From contig CAZQAF010000005.1 in assembly GCA_964591175.1 (NCBI GenBank), positions 29,538 through 93,537 of the forward strand: a DNA stretch of 64,000 nt, in the 5' to 3' direction. The notes under the pieces are model-generated. The model was not told the origin of the DNA. It saw only the letters and a list, made by a program, of their open reading frames with translations, and ran no database searches. Origin of the DNA: UBA11574 sp964591175 (GTDB lineage Bacteria > Desulfobacterota > Desulfobacteria > Desulfobacterales > UBA11574). Positions 42,887 through 51,116 of this stretch are shown in pieces. Position 1 is the stretch's first letter. Every line of letters starts with the position of its first letter. Made by a program: the position numbers and the translations under genes.

Positions 42887-44149
42887 CTATTTTCGTATTT
42901 CGAACATACCGACAAAGCCGTGTCCCATACCATCTCCGCGCTGGAGTTCCATTTCCAGCTTCCTCAACGAAAAACCAAGCACCGACTCGATAACATTGGC
43001 GCGAACATCCCCCCAGTTCAACCAGCCCACGCCTTCTATGACCTTGTACATGGTTTCCATGGCTTCTTTTAAAGGTTTCGGGTAATAGGGAAGAATCTCG
43101 GGAACGTTTGAAAACCTGCCTGTTTCACAATCGTAGTTTCCGAGCAGACTCATGGTATATTCGATGAGTGCGTTGCACGACATGAAAAACATTTCATAGA
43201 AGTTGTTGATGTGATCAAAACCAGGGCGGGGCACGTAGTCAACCAAGAGGCTCTCCAGATCCGTCCGAAGATAGTTTTCGAAGAGCGCATTGACCGGACC
43301 GCGCAATTTGGGAGCGTATTTGTTGTAGTCGCCGGTATCCAAGTGCCGTCCGATGAAAATCGAACGATCGAAAAAGGTCAACGGCTTAATTTCAACGCCG
43401 GCTTCCTTGGATGCCTGTTCGATGATGTTCATCACTTCGTCCCGGCATACCAGTTTCAGCGCAAAAGAAGCAATATCGGCCGTGGCCCTTTCTTCTTCCG
43501 GGTAAATGTAAGAGATTCGGTAGTCCATAAAGTATTCCCGACTCGCCGGATGATGCCACAAATCCTGCCATTCAACGGAGTATCGACCCAGCCAGTCGCC
43601 CATGAAAAGGGCGTGATCGGGCGCATGCCGGCAGATATCTGCAACGATCTTGATGCACTGTTCATCGGTAAAGTGGGAAAGGGTCCCAAATGACGTAAAA
43701 TAAAAATCAAAAGGCGCCTCATCCTTCATGATTTCAGCGGGAAGCCCGTCCGACATGTCTCCCTGAATAAAACGCGATTTCGGATTGGCGCCGTAGTCGC
43801 TTTCGGCCTGACGAAGAAGGTCTTCGTTGATGTCCAATCCGACATATTCCTTGAGCATGTCATCGGTGAGGGCAACGGTGATATATTCATAAATTCCGGG
43901 ATCTTTTGTGGTAACTCCCATAATGAGATCAAAGCCGTCTCCGCTGCCGCATCCCAGGTCTATAATACGGATTCGTTCCAGATTCCTTTTTTTTCGTTCA
44001 ACCAGTTCATTCAACGCAGGACGCATGAAGATACTGGTAATCTGATCTTCCCAGAACCGTCTGACATTGTCATATTTTCCCAGCAAACCGGATGCTCTGT
44101 CGTATTTCCCGGTATGAGCGGCCTGGGAGTATGCTTTTATTTCCGCCAT
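42887..44149 (-). CDS. SAM-dependent methyltransferase of unknown substrate
   Basis: 420 aa. The class I fold shows motif I IIDLGCGSGDGFDLI (about 62-76), motif II EYVGLDINEDLL and SRFIQGDMSDGLP. An N-terminal region (QAAHTGKYDRASGLLGKYDNVR) precedes it. The C-terminal half (about 270-420) is alpha-helical with conserved-looking DYVPRPGFDHINNFYEMFF and does not match a family I recognise. GGAT precedes the ATG. It shares its direction and close spacing with asnB (21 bases), which suggests one pathway. It is not one of the corrinoid methyltransferases. Confidence 0.75.
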   Translation of the reverse strand: MAEIKAYSQAAHTGKYDRASGLLGKYDNVRRFWEDQITSIFMRPALNELVERKKRNLERIRIIDLGCGSGDGFDLIMGVTTKDPGIYEYITVALTDDMLKEYVGLDINEDLLRQAESDYGANPKSRFIQGDMSDGLPAEIMKDEAPFDFYFTSFGTLSHFTDEQCIKIVADICRHAPDHALFMGDWLGRYSVEWQDLWHHPASREYFMDYRISYIYPEEERATADIASFALKLVCRDEVMNIIEQASKEAGVEIKPLTFFDRSIFIGRHLDTGDYNKYAPKLRGPVNALFENYLRTDLESLLVDYVPRPGFDHINNFYEMFFMSCNALIEYTMSLLGNYDCETGRFSNVPEILPYYPKPLKEAMETMYKVIEGVGWLNWGDVRANVIESVLGFSLRKLEMELQRGDGMGHGFVGMFEIRK

Positions 44150-44171
44150 GAGTTTATCCTTTTCTTTTTTG

Positions 44172-44248
44172 CACAGATAACCGCAAATGGACGCAAATGA
44201 ACAAAAATATTATTATTTCAATTCGTGTTAGTTTGTGTTCATCCGGGG
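44172..44248. repeat. Imperfect palindromic intergenic repeat
   Basis: The left arm CAGATAACCGCAAATGGACG.. (44173-44204) and right arm ATTCGTGTTAGTTTGTGTTC (44220-44239) ATCCGGGG are rough inverted copies. The right arm matches 9991-10014 with 4 mismatches in 24. It lies in the 114-bp gap between the corrinoid gene and the methyltransferase gene. A small dispersed palindrome, possibly transcribed as a hairpin in the operon message. Confidence 0.55.
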
Positions 44249-44263
44249 TTTTTATTTTTAAAA

Positions 44264-44947
44264 TCAGGCACTCAGCGTTTTTAATGCATCGATGGCCTCG
44301 AAGGCATCTTTGCAATGGGCATCGGCACCGATCTGTTCGGCAAAGGATTTGGATGTGGGAGCGCCTCCGATGAAGACGGTCACCTGATGATCGAGCCCTT
44401 CTGTTTTAAGGGTATTGATCACCTCCTTCATTTCCCACATGGTGGTTGTCAACAGGGCCGAGAGCCCCAGGAAAGATGCCTGGTTTTCTTTAACAGCCTG
44501 TACAATTGCGCTGGTCGGCACATCCGCTCCCAGGTCGATAACCTCGTATCCGGCACCTTTGATCATGATCGATACGATGTTCTTCCCGATATCGTGAAGG
44601 TCGCCGGCCACCGTTGCAATAATGAACTTTCCTTTACTTTTTACGCCGGCTTTTAAAAGGTGAGGGCTCATGATGTCCATGGCAACCCCGACACATTCGG
44701 CCGAGGCCAGCATGTCCGGGATGAGGTATTCATCGCGCTCAAATTTTTTGCCCACAATCTCCATTGCGCGGGTTAATCCGTCGATGACGATGTCTTTGGG
44801 GTCTATGCCGGCACCAAGGGCTTCTTTGACCAGCTCGGTGACTGCAGGCTGTCCTTCGTAACCTTCGTCAAACCCTTCATCTTCAGCCTCGACACGACCT
44901 TGCACAATATTAAATGCAATTTTCTCAATAAGCGTTTGATTGTCCAT
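44264..44947 (-). CDS. Corrinoid (methyl-carrier) protein (module A)
   Basis: 227 aa. It has the same cap plus Rossmann architecture as its module B twin, with D116-L-H118-DI-G121 (GDLHDIGKN) and FIGGAPTSKSFAEQIGADAHCKD. It differs in an acidic N-terminal stretch (AEDEGFDEGYEGQPAV, about 21-36) that the module B protein lacks. AAGGAGGAG lies upstream. It follows MttB copy 3 by 44 bases, so copy 3 is its likely methyl donor enzyme. Confidence 0.95.
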   Translation of the reverse strand: MDNQTLIEKIAFNIVQGRVEAEDEGFDEGYEGQPAVTELVKEALGAGIDPKDIVIDGLTRAMEIVGKKFERDEYLIPDMLASAECVGVAMDIMSPHLLKAGVKSKGKFIIATVAGDLHDIGKNIVSIMIKGAGYEVIDLGADVPTSAIVQAVKENQASFLGLSALLTTTMWEMKEVINTLKTEGLDHQVTVFIGGAPTSKSFAEQIGADAHCKDAFEAIDALKTLSA

Positions 44948-44991
44948 AATTTATATTCTCCTCCTTAACACGGTTTCAAAGTAATCTTTCT

Positions 44992-46530
44992 TCATCCGGT
45001 CTGTTTCAAGCTCGGCAAAATTCCCGGGACTTCCTTGAAAATTTGTTCCACTATTTCGGGTTTCATGTGCACGGCCGGCGCTTGTTCGAGTCGGTCCATG
45101 TAATCGAGAGCGTTTTCCAGGACTTTGTCTTCCAATCCTTTGGCCTCAAAACGATAAGGATCGGAAACATCTCCGGCGTGCATGGCCTTTCGCACATGGC
45201 GCGCATATAGCCGGTAGGGCGAGGACATGACTTTTTTCACCGTCTTGAGTGTATCTTCTATGGTGTCGGGATCGATTTTAGGCTGACGCAGGCAGTGTTT
45301 GATCTTGCCGATCTGTTCGTTGTCCAGAACCGCTTGGACCGGGCAGAAACTGTTGGTGCGATCCAAAAGGCCAAAGGCATAGTGGATATACTGCGCCCCG
45401 CTCATGGCCATGTAAAAATGCGTAAACAGTTTTTCGAATGTGGCCTGCATCCCCGGTGCTTTGGCATCCCCCACGCCGGCGGTGGAATAACACGGGATAT
45501 TGTAAAAACGGGCCAATTGCACACAATCGATATTATACTGATTGAACTCCGGACATCCGTATAAATCGTGCAGATCATCCATGCGGGCCCGCACGGGTAC
45601 GCTCCCATAGAGTACCGGAAATCCCGGTTCGATGAGCTGGGTGAGGGTGATACCGGCTAAAATTTCAGCATTGATCTGAGCCACCATTCCGGCTTCTTGT
45701 ATGGGAGCCGACGATCCCCCCTGGGGAGACGAAGAGATCACCAGGGGAAGGCCGGTTTCGACGATGCGAAAAACCTTCTCGGCGGTATCATCCACGATTT
45801 GTAAAGGGCTTTTGAATATACAGGCGATGAATGAAAACAGCGGATTTTTCCGGAGCGCCTCCGGGCTGCCGGTAATGATCTCACCCATTCGCACGACATC
45901 TTTTAAAGCATCTACCGTGGTCAATCCCGCTTGCACGTGTTTGGTCATATTGTTCAGGCTGGCAAAAAACTTGTTCACATCATGATTGGCGGGGCTGATT
46001 TCAGGATCCTGTATGTTCAACGGGCGGATGAAAAAGTCCAGGTGTTCTAATCTTTCGCACAGCCTGGCGGCCCGGCTGAGCAAAGATGTATTCCCCCGCA
46101 GCTCTTCAAATCGGGGAACCTTGCATTTGACGCCGTTGTCGTCAACGCTCACAAATTCCTGCATATGCGTTTCTATCCAGATATTGGCCTCGGAACCGGA
46201 GCCAAAATAAACGCGGGGCACTTCCGCGTCGAGCAGCAATCGATTTTCAGGAACCCTGGCGCCCAGAACAAATCGTGAAGGGGCGTGAGACACTGCTTCT
46301 TTGATGAGTCCTGCGGGGAAGCTGACCCGCCAACATGTGCTATGTTTGTCTTTTTCTTCCCAAACTTTGGCCCCATGTGTTTTAAAAAGCCCGGCAGCTC
46401 TTTCGTTGTAACACCAGACGCCGGGATCTTCCAAAATGTTCAGGGAAGCTCGATCCAGCCATTTTACCTGTTCGCTGTCGAGCCGCTTATAAGGTTTGAC
46501 CAGAACGCCTTCTCGAAAACTGTCTATCAC
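44992..46530 (-). CDS. MttB-superfamily corrinoid methyltransferase (copy 3)
   Basis: 512 aa, the longest of the four, no amber codon. It starts with GTG, 8 bases after AAGGAG. The N-terminus has SEQVKWLDRASLNILEDPGV; the barrel has HVQAGLTTVDALK, FSFIACIFKSPLQIV, LPLVISSSPQGGSSAPIQEA, FPVLYGSVPVRARMDD, and MHIHYAFGLLD-like AQYIHYAFGLLDRTN. It lacks the GPGG..DHT C-terminal motif seen in the other copies and has instead YRLYARHVRKAMHAGD, so it may serve a different substrate. Confidence 0.88.
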   Translation of the reverse strand: MIDSFREGVLVKPYKRLDSEQVKWLDRASLNILEDPGVWCYNERAAGLFKTHGAKVWEEKDKHSTCWRVSFPAGLIKEAVSHAPSRFVLGARVPENRLLLDAEVPRVYFGSGSEANIWIETHMQEFVSVDDNGVKCKVPRFEELRGNTSLLSRAARLCERLEHLDFFIRPLNIQDPEISPANHDVNKFFASLNNMTKHVQAGLTTVDALKDVVRMGEIITGSPEALRKNPLFSFIACIFKSPLQIVDDTAEKVFRIVETGLPLVISSSPQGGSSAPIQEAGMVAQINAEILAGITLTQLIEPGFPVLYGSVPVRARMDDLHDLYGCPEFNQYNIDCVQLARFYNIPCYSTAGVGDAKAPGMQATFEKLFTHFYMAMSGAQYIHYAFGLLDRTNSFCPVQAVLDNEQIGKIKHCLRQPKIDPDTIEDTLKTVKKVMSSPYRLYARHVRKAMHAGDVSDPYRFEAKGLEDKVLENALDYMDRLEQAPAVHMKPEIVEQIFKEVPGILPSLKQTG

Positions 46531-46564
46531 GTTTTTCTCCTTTCAAAGATATGCTGCTGTTATT

Positions 46565-47362
46565 TTATTTTTGCCGAAACGTCCGGGTATAGCGCCGGCA
46601 GTGACGATCTTTTCCTGCCAGGACCTCGGCGGTTCTCACAGCCCCTATAATCTGTTGATCCAGCGGATCCATGATGGCTGCATCCAAACCTGCAAAAATC
46701 GCCATATGCAAAAATGCCGAATTGAGCCCGGCCCTGTTCGGAAGCCCGTAAGAAACATTGGAAAGCCCCATGACCGTCCGTGCACCGGAAAAGTTTTCCT
46801 TGATTTGTGTCAGCGTGTCCAAGGTGACGCGCCCCTGCCGGATGTCTGTACTGACCGGCAGCACCAGGGGGTCGAAAAAAAGGTTGTCCAGCGAGAATCC
46901 GTGTTTTTGACAGGCTTTGGCGATCTTTTCGCAGGCTGACAGACGGTCTTTGACGGTTTTGGGTATTCCTTGCTCGTCCATGGCCAGGGCAATTAATGCC
47001 GTGTTATGGTGAACGGCAAGGGGGATGATCTTTTTTAGATTGTCTTCTTCTGCTTTGACGGAATTGATCATGGCGGATCTATCGCCGTTCATATCCAATG
47101 CCGTTTCCAGTACAGCCCGGTCGGCGCTGTCAAAACAAAGGGGAGCGTCCACCGATCTTTGAATGGTTTCAACAGCCCATTTCATGGCTGAAATTTCATC
47201 TTCCCTGGATCCCACGCCTATAGCAACGTTGACATCGATATAGTCAGCCCCGGCATTGGCTTGCTTTTGGGCCAGTGCCGTCAGATTTCGGGCGTCTCTG
47301 TTTTGAATCATGGTGTTAACCAAAGGGATGGTGGCATTGATTTTTTCACCGACGATAATCAT
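46565..47362 (-). CDS. MtrH-like methylcorrinoid:tetrahydrofolate methyltransferase (module A)
   Basis: 265 aa. It has MIIVGEKINATIP, QANAGADYIDVNVAIG, PLCFDSADRAVLETAL, SAMINSVKAE, and VMGLSNVSYGLPNRAGLNSAFL. The start is the ATG at 47362, shortly after AAGGAA; a longer in-frame start runs into the preceding gene and is not used. Same fold, length and role as the module B protein at 38191-38988, but with enough differences (for example VGEKIN then ATIPLVNTMIQN) that it is an old duplicate rather than a recent copy. Confidence 0.92.
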   Translation of the reverse strand: MIIVGEKINATIPLVNTMIQNRDARNLTALAQKQANAGADYIDVNVAIGVGSREDEISAMKWAVETIQRSVDAPLCFDSADRAVLETALDMNGDRSAMINSVKAEEDNLKKIIPLAVHHNTALIALAMDEQGIPKTVKDRLSACEKIAKACQKHGFSLDNLFFDPLVLPVSTDIRQGRVTLDTLTQIKENFSGARTVMGLSNVSYGLPNRAGLNSAFLHMAIFAGLDAAIMDPLDQQIIGAVRTAEVLAGKDRHCRRYTRTFRQK

Positions 47363-47384
47363 GGATTTCCTTTTTCTACGCTTA

Positions 47385-48848
47385 TTACTCAAAAATGAAT
47401 GATTGGACTCCCGGGATCTCTTGTTTAATGCGTTCCCTGACATCTTCAGGAACAATCGATTGGGGCGGTTTTGTCAAAATGTCCCGCACTTTTTCGGCGG
47501 CTCGCTGACGAATATCTTTTGCGCCGTCCTCCTGCCAGCGATCACGGTTTTCCCTGTCGCTGAGCAGTGGTTTATAAAGTTCCGAACGCATATGACGTCG
47601 GGTATGGCGGGAGGAGATAAAATGCCCGCCGGGTCCTGCTTTTTTTATCAGATCAAATGCCAGGGTCTCGTCGTTCACCTTGATGCCGTCTACCGCCCGC
47701 ATGATCATGCCGATAATTTCGTTGTCTATGACCAGCTTGTCATAGGACGCCGTCATGCAGAATTCCAAAAATCCTGCAGCATCATGGATGAAGTTACCGC
47801 CGGCCAGGGCAACCATCAGATTGGTAATGGCCGATTCATATCCTGCCTGGGCATCGTTGACTTTGGCGTCGGACATGCCCGCGGTGACATAGATCGGCAA
47901 TTTATAAAATCGGGCCATCTGGGATGCGGCGGCGTTCATCAATCCCATTTCAACCGCGCCCGAAAGATATTTCATATTTCGCAGATCGGTAATGGACGAA
48001 ATACAGCCATAAAGGGTCGGGGTTCCGGGGCTGGTCATTTGAGCCAGCATAACGCCCGCCAAAGAATCCACATTCTGTATCACCAGATTCCCTGCCAGCG
48101 TCATGGGACTGGTGGCCCCGCACAGCGGTTCCGAGGGCACCACTACCGGAATTCGATGTCTGGCCGCTTCCATGGTGAGCCCGGCATAGGTCTCGTCCAG
48201 TGTCAGGGGACTGATAACGCAGGTGACCATGGAAATAAACGGTCGCTCCCTGAGCTTATCTGGAGATCCGGCAATGAGTTCCGCCATTTTAATCACGTTT
48301 CGCACCCCTTCAGGGGTGTAAACGCCACCGATCACGTGTTTTCGGGTATGATTCAGGGCTGCGCCAAAACGATTGACATCCACATCTTTTTTGGAGAGAT
48401 CATTGGGATACACGTTGAGCATGTAAAAGTGGATGTTGTCCAGTACATCCACCAGACGAGCCATATCGACGATGTCTTCGAGTATTGAACTTCGCGCATC
48501 TTGGCTTCCTGACTCCTGTACGTTCAAAGCCGTGCCGCCGGTTCCGAAATATACTTTATTTCCGCCGATTTCACAGTCCAGATCTCCGTTTTCTTCACGA
48601 CCGCAGAGAAATACCGTAGAAGGCGCCTTCTGTATCCACTTTGTCACCATTTCCGGCGGGATTTTGACCACCCGGTCGGATTTATCGACGCTTGCGCCGT
48701 TTTTTTCAAAAAGTGCCAGCGCTTCCGGAAATTTTACCCTCACGCCCACTTCGGCGAATACCTTGAGACTGGTTTCATGAATCTTAACCATGTCCTTTTC
48801 TGAGATGACTTTATATTGTCCTCCGGGTAAACCTTTTCTTGTTTTCAT
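47385..48848 (-). CDS. MttB-superfamily corrinoid methyltransferase (copy 4)
   Basis: 487 aa, no amber codon. It has ISEKDMVKIHETSLKVFAEV, HVIGGVYTPEGVRNVI, FISMVTCVISPLTLDETY, IPVVVPSEPLCGATSPMTLAG, PTLYGCISSITDLRN, and KAGPGGHFISSRHTRRHM. The last is the same GPGG(N/H)F..HT element as in copy 1. The start is the ATG at 48848 with GTGAGA upstream. It lies 46 bases after the MetH-activation-like gene and 22 bases before the MtrH-like gene start. Confidence 0.9.
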   Translation of the reverse strand: MKTRKGLPGGQYKVISEKDMVKIHETSLKVFAEVGVRVKFPEALALFEKNGASVDKSDRVVKIPPEMVTKWIQKAPSTVFLCGREENGDLDCEIGGNKVYFGTGGTALNVQESGSQDARSSILEDIVDMARLVDVLDNIHFYMLNVYPNDLSKKDVDVNRFGAALNHTRKHVIGGVYTPEGVRNVIKMAELIAGSPDKLRERPFISMVTCVISPLTLDETYAGLTMEAARHRIPVVVPSEPLCGATSPMTLAGNLVIQNVDSLAGVMLAQMTSPGTPTLYGCISSITDLRNMKYLSGAVEMGLMNAAASQMARFYKLPIYVTAGMSDAKVNDAQAGYESAITNLMVALAGGNFIHDAAGFLEFCMTASYDKLVIDNEIIGMIMRAVDGIKVNDETLAFDLIKKAGPGGHFISSRHTRRHMRSELYKPLLSDRENRDRWQEDGAKDIRQRAAEKVRDILTKPPQSIVPEDVRERIKQEIPGVQSFIFE

Positions 48849-48894
48849 TTTTTCTCACTTTTTATAATTAATGCTGGGAACGATGTTTAAAATT

Positions 48895-49566
48895 CTATGT
48901 TCTTCGTGCAGAACAATTCCGGCGGTTGCATTCAGAACATGGATTATATGATTGTTCCCTTGGGTTAGAATCAGCCGGTGTTATTCCGAAAACACCGGAG
49001 ATGGATTTACGGGGCTTCATAAAGCAGGAATTTGTGAGTTCGACCTCCAACTCGTTTGAATCGAAGAGACCGAACAATTTTTTTTGATCGGTAATCGGCC
49101 AGTCGCAATATCCAGGGCTAAAACAAAGCGTTATTTGTTTGTTTTGGTCTTTATATACATCCTTCATATGCTGATGAAACATTCCCACCATGTTGTCTGC
49201 GGCCGCAGATGCCATGGCATCGAGGATATATGCTTGCGCCAAGTGCTTTTCTTCCATAAGCTGATTGATCTTGTCTTCAATGCTGTCTCCCAATGTGGCG
49301 ATATAACATGTAATTTCATCACAATGCTTTAACGTTCTTGAAAGTTTGTTGCTTTTAAATTCCTGACCTTCTTCAAGGAGAACTTCCCCTTTTTCCACCG
49401 AATCGATCCCCATGTTTCGGTGGCACAGATTCGGTTCGATAAGTTTTTCAAACATGGGTTTCATTCGTTTTATTTTCGAGCGGGTTGACCGGGGAATAGT
49501 ATCAAATTCGTCACCGCCCAAAAGTTTGGCCAGGGTATCCTTTTCTATAATTGGTTTAATTTCCAT
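48895..49566 (-). CDS. Stand-alone methionine-synthase-activation-type protein
   Basis: 223 aa. It resembles the SAM-binding activation domain of MetH (PF02965): SPGYCDWPITDQKKLF (about 150-165) and CFMKPRKSISGVFGI (about 181-195). The C-terminus has three Cys (CSECNRRNC at 210-218), perhaps a metal site. MetH domains reactivate Co(II) by reductive methylation with SAM; Thermotoga TM0269 is a free-standing precedent. Here it is the first gene of the methyl-transfer locus. It may serve these corrinoid proteins or a separate MetH lacking its own activation domain. Confidence 0.8.
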   Translation of the reverse strand: MEIKPIIEKDTLAKLLGGDEFDTIPRSTRSKIKRMKPMFEKLIEPNLCHRNMGIDSVEKGEVLLEEGQEFKSNKLSRTLKHCDEITCYIATLGDSIEDKINQLMEEKHLAQAYILDAMASAAADNMVGMFHQHMKDVYKDQNKQITLCFSPGYCDWPITDQKKLFGLFDSNELEVELTNSCFMKPRKSISGVFGITPADSNPREQSYNPCSECNRRNCSARRT

Positions 49567-49626
49567 TTTAAAGGTATCAATATCTCAGCTATAAATGCTT
49601 TAGTAAGGATTATTTTGATTGAAACA

Positions 49627-49653
49627 ATTATAACAATAAAAATCTTTTGTAAA
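49627..49653 (-). promoter_or_regulatory. Possible promoter of the methyl-transfer locus
   Basis: Read on the minus strand: TTTACA (49648-49653) and a perfect TATAAT (49627-49632), spaced 15 bases apart rather than 17. It lies 61 bases before the start of the MetH-activation-like gene and past the MarR stop, so it could drive the entire cluster. Confidence 0.35.
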
Positions 49654-49725
49654 GTCTTTTTTTCAGTAATCTCCGGGTAGGGCGGTTTGCGGAAGAGGGC
49701 AGTGACTAAAAAAAAATCTGAAGCG

Positions 49726-50217
49726 CTATTTGACTTCCAACTCCTGGACATCCAACATGTCGGTCAACATGTTCAGGGCATTTACAATCTGCGTCTTTTT
49801 GGCGTTTTTCGTTTGTTTCAGACCGTCAATGATCTTTTGCTGGATGGGAGGCGGGGCATGTTCGGCCAATTTCTTTCCGGTATGGGTAAGTTGGATGGTA
49901 ATCATGCGTCGATCCGGAGAATTTCGCATTCGTTCTGCAAGGCCTTTTTTTTCCAAACGATCCACAACGCCGGTGACGGTGCTGGATTTGACCATCATAT
50001 GCTGAGCAATTTTAGATGGCGGCAACGGGCCATACTCATAGAGCGTCAGGATGCAGTTAAGTTGTGCTGCGCTGATCTGGTATTTTTTGTTCAATTCTTT
50101 GCTATAGAGCTCGCTCGCTTGAATAAGCCTGCGGATAGAAAAGATGATTTGTTTGGTCTGGTCGGACGGAAATATTTTTTCCTTAGTATTCAGATGGTCG
50201 GCAGCGTCGGTTGACAT
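49726..50217 (-). CDS. MarR-family transcriptional regulator
   Basis: 163 aa, winged helix: KKYQISAAQLNCILTLYEYGPLPPSKIAQHMMVKSSTVTGVVDRLEKKGLAERMRNSPDRRMITIQLTHTGK, of which the wing DRRMITI(QL)T is diagnostic. AGGAACAAA lies upstream of the ATG. It is divergent from the OpuB-like transporter and upstream of the methyl-transfer locus, so it is the best local candidate for controlling one or both; MarR-type repressors of betaine genes (GbsR, OpcR) are a known parallel. Confidence 0.87.
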   Translation of the reverse strand: MSTDAADHLNTKEKIFPSDQTKQIIFSIRRLIQASELYSKELNKKYQISAAQLNCILTLYEYGPLPPSKIAQHMMVKSSTVTGVVDRLEKKGLAERMRNSPDRRMITIQLTHTGKKLAEHAPPPIQQKIIDGLKQTKNAKKTQIVNALNMLTDMLDVQELEVK

Positions 50218-50359
50218 TTTATTTTGTTCCTGTTAAAAAATTTTTACCTCAAACATTTATTACTGCAGATAAATCAATAAATCAATATAATTTGTATTCT
50301 CTAAACGATTATTTTATTTTCATATCAGATGGTTTTTTCAACCGAGCTTTAAAAAGATC
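50218..50359. promoter_or_regulatory. Divergent regulatory gap between marR-type gene and transporter
   Basis: AT-rich gap of 142 bases. A near-palindrome GTTAAAAAATTTTTAC lies at 50232-50247, just upstream of the regulator start, and could be its operator. A TATAAT at 50286-50291 points toward the transporter but has no good -35 at 17 bases (CTGCAG). Confidence 0.3.
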
Positions 50360-51103
50360 ATGATCAAACTAACCCGTGTTTTTAAAACATTTGACGGCGG
50401 CCAATCATATGCGGTCAAAGATCTTTCTCTGAATGTCGACAGGGGAGAGACGCTCGTACTTTTGGGCTCATCGGGTTGCGGTAAAACCACCACACTAAAA
50501 ATGGTCAATCGTCTGATAGAACCGACCAAAGGAATCATTGAAGTTTCCGGAAAGAATGTCTTGGATTACAATGCCGTAAGTTTGCGTCGTCAAATCGGTT
50601 ATGTATTTCAGGGGATCGGCCTGTTTCCCCATATGACGATTGAACAAAATGTTGAAATCGTACCGCGGCTCCTCGGGTGGTCGACTCGTTCACGACAAGA
50701 ACGCATTGAGGAACTATTGGATCTTGTCGGGCTGCCGGCCGGGAGTTTTGCCGAAAGGTTCCCCGATGAACTGTCCGGCGGCCAGCAGCAAAGGGTCGGT
50801 GTTGCCCGTGCCCTGGCGGCAAACCCTGCTTATTTGCTCATGGATGAGCCGTTCGGCGCTTTGGACGCCCTTACGCGTGAAGCGCTTCAACAGGAATTGT
50901 TGAGCTTGAAAAATCAGCTTAAAAAAACCATTGTTTTTGTCACCCATGACCTTCATGAAGCAATGCTCCTTGGAGACCGTATTGCCATTCTGCACGATGG
51001 TGGGCTGGAACAGATTGGGACGAAAGAGGATATCTTGAATACGCCGGCAACCCAATTCGTAAAAGATTTGTTTTCGATAAGGCGGTCGGGGACCTGGAAG
51101 TAA
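50360..51103 (+). CDS. OpuBA/ProV-type ABC transporter ATPase for quaternary amines
   Basis: 247 aa. Walker A GSSGCGKTTT (about 37-46), Q-loop YVFQGIGLFPHMT, signature ELSGGQQQRVGVARAL, Walker B LLMDEPFGALD and the VTHDLHEA His switch. It starts at ATG 50360, matching OpuBA/OpuCA (MIxLxxVxKxF). CBS domains typical of ProV and OpuAA are absent, so regulation by ionic strength via CBS is unlikely. It is followed after 13 bases by the fused permease/binding-protein gene. Confidence 0.92.
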   Translation: MIKLTRVFKTFDGGQSYAVKDLSLNVDRGETLVLLGSSGCGKTTTLKMVNRLIEPTKGIIEVSGKNVLDYNAVSLRRQIGYVFQGIGLFPHMTIEQNVEIVPRLLGWSTRSRQERIEELLDLVGLPAGSFAERFPDELSGGQQQRVGVARALAANPAYLLMDEPFGALDALTREALQQELLSLKNQLKKTIVFVTHDLHEAMLLGDRIAILHDGGLEQIGTKEDILNTPATQFVKDLFSIRRSGTWK

Positions 51104-51116
51104 AGAGGTGCATTGA

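Noticed and set aside
47403..48488. A 361-codon open frame on the plus strand
   Set aside because: It is fully antisense to MttB copy 4, has no ribosome site, and its product has biased Gly/His/Gln composition as expected from the complement of a coding gene.
34517..48848. Pyrrolysine-type MttB (amber read-through)
   Set aside because: All four MttB copies are uninterrupted to normal length without an in-frame TAG, and no pyl genes are in the window.
49567..49725. A cobalamin riboswitch before the methyl-transfer locus
   Set aside because: No recognisable B12-box and too little folded sequence in the gap.
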